DNA from: Capra hircus
Taxonomy: Eukaryota > Chordata > Mammalia > Artiodactyla > Bovidae
DNA length: 64,000 nt
Assembly: GCF_001704415.2 (NCBI RefSeq)
Contig: NC_030819.1
Coordinates: 32,730,575 to 32,794,574 of the forward strand
Direction of reading: 5' to 3'
This document shows positions 56,549 through 64,000 of this stretch, piece after piece; positions within the stretch are counted from its first letter, which is position 1; each line of letters begins with the position of its first letter. The notes beneath the pieces were generated by a model, which saw only the letters and a list, made by a program, of their open reading frames with translations, did not search any database and was not told the origin of the DNA. The position numbers and the translations under genes were made by a program.

Positions 56549-58211
56549 CAGTTCAGTTGCCCAGTCGTGTCTGACTCTTTGCAACCCCATGAACTGCAGC
56601 ATGCCAGCCCTCCCTGTCAATCACCAACTCCCGGGGTCTACCCAAACCCATGTCCGTTTAGTCGGTGATGCCATCCAACCATCTCATCCTCTGTCGTCCC
56701 CTTCTCCTCCTGCTCTCAATCTTTCCCAGCATCAGGGTCTTTTCAAATGAGTCAGCTCTTCACATCAGGTGGCCAAACTATTAGAGTTTCAACTTCAACA
56801 TCAGTCCTTCCAGTGAAAACCCAGGACTGATCTCTTTTGGGAAGGACTGGTTGGATCTACTTGCAGTCCAAGGGACTCTCAAGAGTCTTCTCCAACACCA
56901 CAGTTCAAAAGCATCAACTCTTTGGCACTCAGCTTTAGTTATAGTTCAATCTCACATCCATACATGACCACTAGAAAAACCATAGCCTTGACTAGATGAA
57001 CCTTTGTTGACAAAGTAATGTCTCTGGTTTTTAATATGCTGTCAAGGTTGGTCATAACTTTCCTTCCAAGGAGTAAGTGTCTCAATTTCATGGCTGTAGT
57101 CACCATCTGCAGTGATTTTGGAGCCCAAAAAAATAAAGTTTGACACTGTTTCCACTATTTCCCCATCTATCTGCCATGAAGTGATAGGAACAGATGCCAT
57201 GATCTTAGTTTTCTATATGTTGAGCTTTAAGCCAACATTTTCACTCTCCTCTTTCACTTTCATCAAGAGGCTCTTTAGTTCTTCTTCACTTTTTGCCATA
57301 TGGGTGGTGTCATATGCATATCTGAGGTTATTGATATTTCTTCCGTCAATCTTGATTCCAGCTTGTGCTTCCTGCAGCCCAGTGTTTCTCATGATGTACT
57401 GTGCATATAAGTTAAATAAGCAGGGTGACAATATATAGCCTTGACATACTCCTTTTTCTATTTGGAACCAGTCTGTTGTTCCATGTCCAGTTCTAACTGT
57501 TGCTTCCTGACCTGCATATAGGTTTCTCAAGAGGCAGGTCAAGTGGTCTGGTATTCCCATCTCTTTCAGAATTTTCCACAGGTTATTGTGGTCCACACAG
57601 TCAAAAGCTTTGGCATAGTCAATAAAGCAGAAATAGATGTTTTTCTGGAACTCTCTTGCTTTTTCAATGATCCAGTAGATGTTGGCAATTTGATCCCTGG
57701 TTCCTCTGCCTTTTCTAAAACCAGCTTGAACATCTGGAAGTTCACGGTTCACATATTGCTGAAGCCTGTCTTGGAGAATTTTGAGCATTACTTTACTAGT
57801 GTGTGAGATGAGTGCAATTGTGTGGTAGTTTGAGCATTCTTTGGCATTGCCTTTCTTTGGGATTGGAATGAAAACTGACCTTTTCCACTGCTACTTTTCC
57901 AAATTTGCTGACATATTGAGTGCAGCACTTTCACAACATCATCTTTCAGGATTTGAAATAGCTCAGCTGAAATTCCATCACCTCCACTACCTTTGTTCCT
58001 AGTGATGCTTCCCAAGGCTCACTTGACTTCACATTCCAGGATGTCGGGCTCTAGGTGAGTGTGAGTGATCACACCATCATGGTTATTTGAGTTGTGAAGA
58101 TCTTTTTTGTACAGTCCTTCTGTGTATTCTTGCCACCCCTTCTTAATATCTTCTGCTTCTGTTAGGTCCATACCATTTCTGTCCTTTATTGAGCCCATCT
58201 TTGCATGAAAT
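56549..58211 (-). mobile_element. BovB LINE, 5'-truncated, minus strand
   Basis: Antisense BovB from the 3' terminus (56549) through the C-terminal region and reverse transcriptase to the linker (HAKMGSIKDR region near 58205). A 7-bp tctgtat at 56542-56548 and 58212-58218 is a candidate target-site duplication. It is the inverted partner of the plus-strand copies at 41 and 47 kb. Confidence 0.94.
57213..58015 (-). pseudogene. BovB reverse transcriptase, broken
   Basis: The frame 57788-57213 (191 codons) holds GFRKGRGTRDQ, motif A FIDYAKAFD, motif B CQGY and the palm box YAYD (57320-57309), where the first aspartate of YADD is tyrosine. The preceding frame 58015-57788 carries the region up to the IPK-type block with a shift. 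The copy is inactive. Confidence 0.88.
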
Positions 58212-58255
58212 TCTGTATATTGCACCAGTAAGCTGAGAGATCGGTCAGTAAGTAG

Positions 58256-58468
58256 GCTTTCCTGTTGGCTCGTTGTTAAAGAATCCACCTGCCAATGCCG
58301 GAGATGCAGGTTCAGTCCCTGGGTCGGGAAGATCCCCTAGAGGAGGAAATGGCAACCCACTCCAGTATTCTTGCCTGGAAAATCCCATGGACAGAGCAGC
58401 CTGGTGTGCTACAATCCATAGCCACACAAAAGAGTTGGACACGACTGAGCAATTAAACAACAGCAACA
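58256..58468 (+). mobile_element. Bov-tA SINE with 13-bp duplication
   Basis: Full length. ggtcagtaagtag lies at 58243-58255 and 58469-58481, with the last base shared with the SINE start. The tail ends in AAACAACAGCAACA. It sits about 35 bp beyond the BovB. Confidence 0.94.
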
Positions 58469-58481
58469 GGTCAGTAAGTAG

Positions 58482-59689
58482 TTGGATATGTCCTTTTCTC
58501 AAGACATTTGCAATTTCATTGGAAATATATAATCAAGAAGAATGGGAAATAATATGCCATATATAGCCAAGTCTTATGCTCTATGGTCTAGAAATTACAT
58601 TAGCAAGAATTATGAAAGTTAAAGCAATCTGGGTAGCTGGAGGTCTGTATAGACAATGATGACTCCAGAAGGATCCAGTTTTAAAAGCCAGAGGAAGGAG
58701 GGATGCAGAGAAACAGGGGAGAGCTGTAATGAGGACCCCTGATTCAGGAGATGCATTGTGCTGGGAGGACATAGGAAGGACTGTCAGCAGCGAATGGTGA
58801 GGAAACTAACAAGTTGATTGTAGAGGCCAGTGTTATGATTAGATGTGAGTTCAGGGTAGCAACCAGACAGCCAGATACTCTGTGTCTGTTACTCAATCTA
58901 GAACCCTCCCCATGGCTTTATCATTTGTTTAAGGCTATTTTGTGGGTAATGGTTAATTTTGATTATTTTTAAACAGCCATGCAGTTTATAATATGCAATT
59001 TATGTAAAAGTACATTTGCAAGAAAATAATTTTGTTGTTAAAGATCACTAAAGAGCCACGCAATAAACTGTGTTCAGAATTTATTCCTAGCAAAACGTTC
59101 TCTCTCCTGGTAAACTAATCTACTCACTTTTATGTCATGATGGAAGTTATATAAACCATGACGCCCCTTTTCTAAAGATACCAGGAAACCTAGATTAAAT
59201 ATTTTTTTCATTTTTACTGAAAAAGCAGTGGTGTACTTATTTTTTAATGCAATACAATCTCTCCCATTTCTCCCTGCCTGCATTACACAACTCTTGGTTT
59301 TTATCTTTATTTTAATGAGCTGACTCTGTGTATAGTCTTTAAAGACTGCCTTAAACTATTTCCAGGAGGAAGCTGGTAAAGACAGTAGGAAATGCATAAC
59401 TGAGAATTGGGATTTGAAGGTCCATAAAAGTTTGGCCAAATGACATCCAATGAATCCTTAAAGGAAGTTCAAGGAGCAGTCTTGGCAATATGCTCCCTCT
59501 AGTTAAGACCATTATATCTCCACCTATCCCCCCTGCATTTCAAATCTAGGGAAAGCCTAATCAGTGTTAGAGGTTTAAACAGCTCATGAGAGGAACACGT
59601 TCAAGAATCAATGTGAGAAATTTTTCTCTTTGTGCTGGGAATTGTGGTATCTGATCTCATTCATGGAAAATGTCTACTTTTCACTGGAG
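58482..59689. other. Unassigned sequence
   Basis: About 1.2 kb without recognised repeats; the 69-codon frame at 59074-59283 (minus) has no recognisable domain. Confidence 0.5.
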
Positions 59690-60470
59690 AATTTTAATTT
59701 CACTTTTAATTTTAATATAATTATAGACTCATGTGGAATTGTGAGAAATAGCACAGCGAGAACCCTGTACTCTTTACTCATTTTCTCCCAATAGCAACAA
59801 ATCACAAGACTAGAGTCCAATATCACACCTGGGGTATTAACACTAATATAGTCAAATAGAGAACATTTCCATCACCACCAAGATCCTTCCTGTGGCCCTT
59901 GTAAAGTTAGGCTTACTTCCTTCCTCTCCCTCCCAAATACTCTTTAGCCCCTGAAACCTTAATCTGTCCTCCATTTTTATGCTGGGGTTATTTCAAGAGT
60001 GTTTTAATCAGAATGTTACCTTTGATATTGGCTTTCTTCATTCACCATAATTCTCTCAAAATTCACCCGGCTTGTCACATGGATCAACAACAATTTATTC
60101 AGCTTTATTGCTGAGTACTATCATCCCATGGTACAGGCTTCCACGAGTGGCTCAGTGGTTAAGAATCTGGCCGCCAATGCAGGAGATGCGGGTTTGATCC
60201 CTGGGTCAGGAAGATCCCCTAGAGAAGAAAATGGCAACCTGCTCCAGTATTCTTGCCTGGAAAATTCCATCAACAGAAGAGCCTGGCAGGCTACACAGTC
60301 CATGGGGCAGCAAAGAGTCGGACATGACTGAGTAACTGAATATGCACGCTTCCCATAGTATAGACATACCACCAGTTATGTAACCATTCAACCACTGAAG
60401 GACATGTAGGTCTGTGTGTAGGCTTTTGTGCAAACATGAGGAGTGTTTTGTTTTTCTCTAGTGGTTGGAC
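59690..60470 (-). mobile_element. Ancient L1 3' UTR (L1M-type), minus strand, with SINE insertion
   Basis: The plus strand shows the antisense L1M series: 'gtgagaaatagcacagcgagaaccctgtactctttactc', 'tccatcaccaccaagatcc', 'cctccctcccaaatact', 'ttattgctgagtactat', then after the SINE 'accattcaaccactgaaggacatgtagg' and 'gcttttgtgcaaacat'. A plus-strand Bov-tA separates the parts. Confidence 0.78.
60134..60350 (+). mobile_element. Bov-tA SINE in ancient L1
   Basis: Complete copy. tcccatggta (60124-60133) and tcccatagta (60351-60360) differ at one base and form the target-site duplication. Confidence 0.93.
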
Positions 60471-61919
60471 TTTTGGAGGCACCTCATCACAGTCTGGCAA
60501 AGATGGAAATTTAGGGGCCCCACTCAACTTTTGCTGGTTTATTTATGGTTTATTCAATAGTTTATTCTCTGTTGTTTGCCTGTAATAGAGGGTTATTATG
60601 TAAATATTTTCTGTCTAGCGAGGTGTCCTTTTCCTGGTCCTTGGCTAGAAAAAGCAGACTTTTGTTGTCTTTCTGGTTTTGTGGTTTTGGGGAGTTTTGT
60701 TGTTATTGTTGCTTTTGGGGGTTGTTTTTGTTTTGCTTTTGTCCAAGCTCCTTGGTTTTTGGTCTCTGGTTTCTCCAGTCCCATGTCTGGAATGTTTTGA
60801 GGCAAAAACAAAAACAAAACAAAAGACAACCTGGGAAGTGACCAATGTATCATTCCTTGAGTTCCCAAGTCTCTAGCCAGTCTTCCTGCTTCTCAGTCTT
60901 CCTGTTAGTTTTATGCATAATACTCAAGTTTTTTAAACTGCACTTAGTGGAAGTGATAGAAAAAATGTATTTACCATATCTTCCTGGAAGTGAAAGTGTT
61001 TTGATATACTTCAAAACATGGATTCGTGCCTCATAAAATCAGTAAAAGCTTAATATATTATCATTTTCATCTACTCACTGATTGACCTCTAGGAAGATAT
61101 AACTAAAGGTATAAAATTATATAAATAAATCATTTTTAACATCAAGATATACTATACATTTCCAAAGCTTCACAATATGTCAGCTACATGACCTACTTGT
61201 TACTCCATCTGTATCAGCTTTAGTTTCTATTAAAATGGAGTTTTGGTGGGATAGTTAATGTACTATGAAGAAAACTCTTTTTTGTAGTAAAATTGGGAAG
61301 CTCAGTAAATTGACAACACTGGTGAATTCAGAACTCTGTGGGTATATTTACTAGCACTGAACTGAACCGGTGAGAAATATGCCTTATTTATGTCACATAC
61401 TAATGAGTTTTTCTTTTAAACGACTCTCCATAATTAGTTAATAGATGCAGGCTGTCAAAACTAAAATTAACTTAAAAAAAGATATTTACTTCAAACCTTG
61501 CTTCCTCTGAGTTAATTTAAAACTATACTTAAAATTAGAAGATACCGTTTTTTATATAACCACCTTAAGGAGATACTTAGAGTCTGGCCTTTGAAAATTT
61601 GCAACTATTCAAGAACTGCATCAACTTTTAAAGATAATACACAATAAAGGATAAAAGAACAAATAACAAGAGTAATTAAGAATAAAGTCATAGAAGATAA
61701 CCTCCAAAGTTAAATCAACATTTAGTATTATGTTTGAAAAAATAGGAAGCATTATATTTTAAAATAATTTAATTTAATTAGAAAACCACAGTCTCATTTA
61801 TTCTTGAAGTCTGTATTTCAACCTTTGGCATCTATAGGAAAAATTAATTCAGAAATTTATCTGAGTGGTCTCCATCATCTAAATACCATTTTTCTCCTAA
61901 TGTCCAATAGCTGTAAGCT
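60471..61919. other. Unassigned sequence with a G/T-rich patch
   Basis: 60660-60770 is rich in TTTTG and GTTGTT units and, followed by an A/C-rich part to 60825, yields misleading frames on both strands. The remainder is AT-rich with no recognised gene. Confidence 0.5.
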
Positions 61920-61932
61920 ATGAGGCTATGTT

Positions 61933-62334
61933 TGGACTGTGAAGAAGGCTGGGCGCCAAAGAATTGATGCTTTTGCACTGTGGTGTTGAAGACTCTTGAG
62001 AGTCCCTTGGACTGCAAGGAGATCCAACCAGTCCATTCTGAAGGAGATCAGTCCTGGGATTTCTTTGGAAGGAATGATGCTAAAGCTGAAACTCCCATAC
62101 TTTGGCCACCTCATGCGAAGAGTTGACTCTTTGGAAAAGACTCTGATGCTGGGAGGGATTAGCGGCAGGAGGAGAAGGGGATGACAGAGATTGAGATGGC
62201 TGGATGGCATCACTGACTCGATGGACGTGAGTTTGAGTGAACTCCGGGAGATGGTGATGGACAGGGAGGCCTGGTGTGCTGCGATTCATGGGGTCGCAAA
62301 GATTCGGACACGACTGAGCGACTGAACTGAACTG
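61933..62334 (+). mobile_element. BovB 3' end with perfect 13-bp duplication
   Basis: A young 402-bp copy from the SWTVKKA region to the terminus GACACGACTGAGCGACTGAAC. atgaggctatgtt is at 61920-61932 and 62335-62347 without mismatch. The end still has CGA where the 41-kb copy has TGA. Confidence 0.95.
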
Positions 62335-62347
62335 ATGAGGCTATGTT

Positions 62348-63185
62348 AGCATGGTCTGAGACTCTATAAAGTACACTTGAAAACTTTGAACATTATTTTT
62401 TAAAAAGTCTTTCAACTAGAGTGTACTGAGCACAGGTAATTCATTTATTCATCTTCATTTATTCATGTAACATTTATTTTTAGATAACCTTGTATGTGCC
62501 AGGCACTGTTTTAGATGTTAAAACACCAATCAAATAACTAGCAACCCTGAAGAACTTTTACTACAAAATGCAAATATATATATATATATATATATATACA
62601 TACACACACAACACACTCTGTAAATACAACTTGAATTTCTAGAAATGAAACTTAATCATCACTATGAGTCTATGTTCAAATCATTTGCCTGACTGAAACA
62701 GACAATTTCAGTATCTTTATTCTATTTTGCTATTGTAGATAAAACTTTTAACCAAAGTTAAATGCTCCTAAGGACAGTTTAAATAAAAGCAGTATATGCT
62801 GTCTGTCCTAATACCGAGGCCTACACTCCATTGCTTCTGTGCCACAGAATATGTAAGCACTGCAAGATGCATATAGTATATCTTCCTGACAAATTCATAC
62901 TTTAATCTTTTGAGGGATGAAGTTATATAATTATATCAATAACTGATTTGAGTGTGATATATATATACTCATATGATTATATTAGACAAAAAGGCAAACT
63001 TCATATAAATTGTTAAAATTGAAGATGACAGTTCAAAAAATCCTCATTTATGCAACAGAATCAGAGAATCAGCTTCTGTAAATCCCTAGACATGTGGTGA
63101 AAAATTTGCATGGGGATTCCCTAAGTAATTTCCTGACATAATTAATCCATTAGAGTTGAAACTATCAGAAAATAGGATCTACAGT
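62348..63185. other. Unassigned sequence with ancient repeat and TA repeat
   Basis: About 62440-62560 resembles the old repeat with 'tatgtgccaggcactgttttagatg'. (TA)n with some CA lies at 62574-62610. Otherwise unassigned. Confidence 0.5.
62574..62610 (+). repeat. (TA)n/(CA)n microsatellite
   Basis: About 12 TA units followed by a short CA-containing stretch. Confidence 0.9.
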
Positions 63186-63259
63186 ATTTTTTTATTTTAT
63201 ATTAGAATATAGTTATCTACAACGTTGAGTCAGTTCAGATGTACAGAAAAGTGATTTAG

Positions 63260-63303
<44 letters not shown>

Positions 63304-63335
63304 TTTTTCAGATTGCAGTTCTCTTTCATCTATAG
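63186..63335 (-). mobile_element. L1 3' UTR fragment with expanded (TA)n
   Basis: Antisense artiodactyl L1 3' end: 'agaatatagttatctacaacgttgagtcagttcagatgtacag' and 'aaaagtgatttagttatata', then a (TA)n run at about 63260-63301 and 'ttctttttcagatt'. The TA run sits where the L1 UTR normally has a shorter TATATA. Confidence 0.8.
63259..63301 (+). repeat. (TA)n microsatellite
   Basis: About 21 uninterrupted TA units inside the L1 3' UTR fragment. Confidence 0.95.
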
Positions 63336-63728
63336 ACCTGCATTCAATAGGCATTCATATTCTCCTCACATTTTTTCCATCCAGGTGAAGGGTCTAGAAT
63401 CAAGACTTTATGTGCTGTAGGAGAGTGATTTAATCAACCATCTCTTTACCATCCCAGCATGTACACTATCAAACCTGCTCTAGAGTTTTATCAGAAACCT
63501 ATACAAGTCAGGTTAAATTAAATAAAATAATTTAGATATACGTGATTTTTTCTTGTATAATCTACTTTTCTCCCTTAGCTTCTTATTTAATGCAAAGGTT
63601 CTAGGTTGCATTTCTGGACATTTTCCATTACCATCTAAATCCATTTGCTTGCCGTGAAAATTTTGCAAGTTGCAGTACTCTAAATAAGAAACCAGTGCAT
63701 TGTCAATTTTGCATGCAGTATGCTGTGC
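63336..63728. other. Unassigned sequence
   Basis: No feature recognised before the final SINE. Confidence 0.5.
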
Positions 63729-64000
63729 TGTGGAGAAGGCAATGGCACCCCACTCCAGTACTCTTGCCTGGAAAATCCCATGGACTGAGGAGCCTGGTGG
63801 GCTGCAGTCCATGGGGTCGCTAAGAGTCGGACACGACTGAGTGACTTCACTTTCACTTTTCACTTTCATGCATTGGAGAAGGAAATGGCAACCCACTCCA
63901 GTGTTCTTGCCTGGAGAATCCCAGGGACGGGGGAGCCTGGTGGGCTGCCGTCTATGGGGTCACGCAGAGTCGGACACGACTGGAGCGACTTAGCAGCAGT
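63729..64000 (+). mobile_element. Bov-A2 SINE, near-consensus, cut by right edge
   Basis: First monomer (GGAGAAGGCAATGGCACCCC to GACACGACTGAGTGAC), linker TTCACTTTCACTTTTCAC, second monomer and the beginning of the CAG tail are all present and little mutated, so it is one of the youngest elements here. The rest of the tail and any duplication lie beyond 64000. Confidence 0.95.

Noticed and set aside
60545..60876. Several overlapping frames with runs of F, L and V or K and T
   Set aside because: Produced by the G/T-rich low-complexity patch and its complement.
1..64000. CRISPR array, bacterial operon or phage system
   Set aside because: The repeats are dispersed retroelements, not regularly spaced; codon structure, SINEs, MIR and L1 all show vertebrate nuclear DNA.

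Overview
This is a non-coding, retrotransposon-rich stretch of a ruminant (bovid-type) nuclear genome. The diagnosis rests on its repeat families. There are about 15 copies or fragments of the RTE-clade LINE BovB, about 30 Bov-tA and Bov-A2 SINEs (tRNA-Glu-derived or dimeric, sharing sequence with BovB), older cetartiodactyl CHR-type SINEs, artiodactyl L1 with its typical 3' UTR, and scattered ancient MIR, L2 and CR1/L3 remnants. I found no convincing host protein-coding gene, rRNA or functional tRNA. Almost every long open frame is BovB or L1 coding sequence, its antisense, or a SINE read as protein. By my own addition of copy lengths, BovB covers roughly 15.7 kb (about a quarter) of the window.

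Layout. 1-9.1 kb is a nest of LINEs. A BovB 5' half on the minus strand, including endonuclease and a GC-rich repeated 5' region, sits head to head with a BovB 3' half on the plus strand. Both abut a minus-strand L1, which is itself split by a second BovB (5.1-7.5 kb) and a SINE. 9.4-14.5 kb holds an ancient L1 3' UTR, small BovB inserts and a younger L1 3' part. 14.5-35 kb is SINE-dotted unique sequence with fossil MIR, L2 and CR1 pieces; two repeat-poor blocks (27.1-30.2 and 31.2-33.5 kb); and one gene-like GC-richer block at 24.8-25.5 kb. 35-40 kb contains a BovB interrupted by a Bov-tA, and a partial duplicate of exactly that junction 2.7 kb further on. 41-51.6 kb is a BovB cluster with the longest open frame of the window (637 codons, reverse transcriptase part, active-site motif mutated to YADN) and a textbook 5'-inverted copy. 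51.6-64 kb returns to unique sequence with more BovB, an ancient L1 and, at the right edge, an incomplete Bov-A2.

How the parts relate. BovB encodes the endonuclease/reverse transcriptase. Bov-tA and Bov-A2 are non-autonomous and share both the BovB 3' terminus and a block from its 5' part, so they are presumed to be mobilised by BovB. L1 is the second autonomous family. Several insertions show clear target-site duplications (7-15 bp), so insertion order can be read directly in places. No exciting host system (defence, biosynthetic or otherwise) is evident. The most informative signals are structural: twin-primed RTE insertions, a duplicated chimeric LINE/SINE junction, the preserved BovB 5' region, and the unexplained gene-like block. 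Family names come from recognition of the sequences, not from a database search, and boundaries are accurate to about 5-30 bp unless a duplication fixes them.
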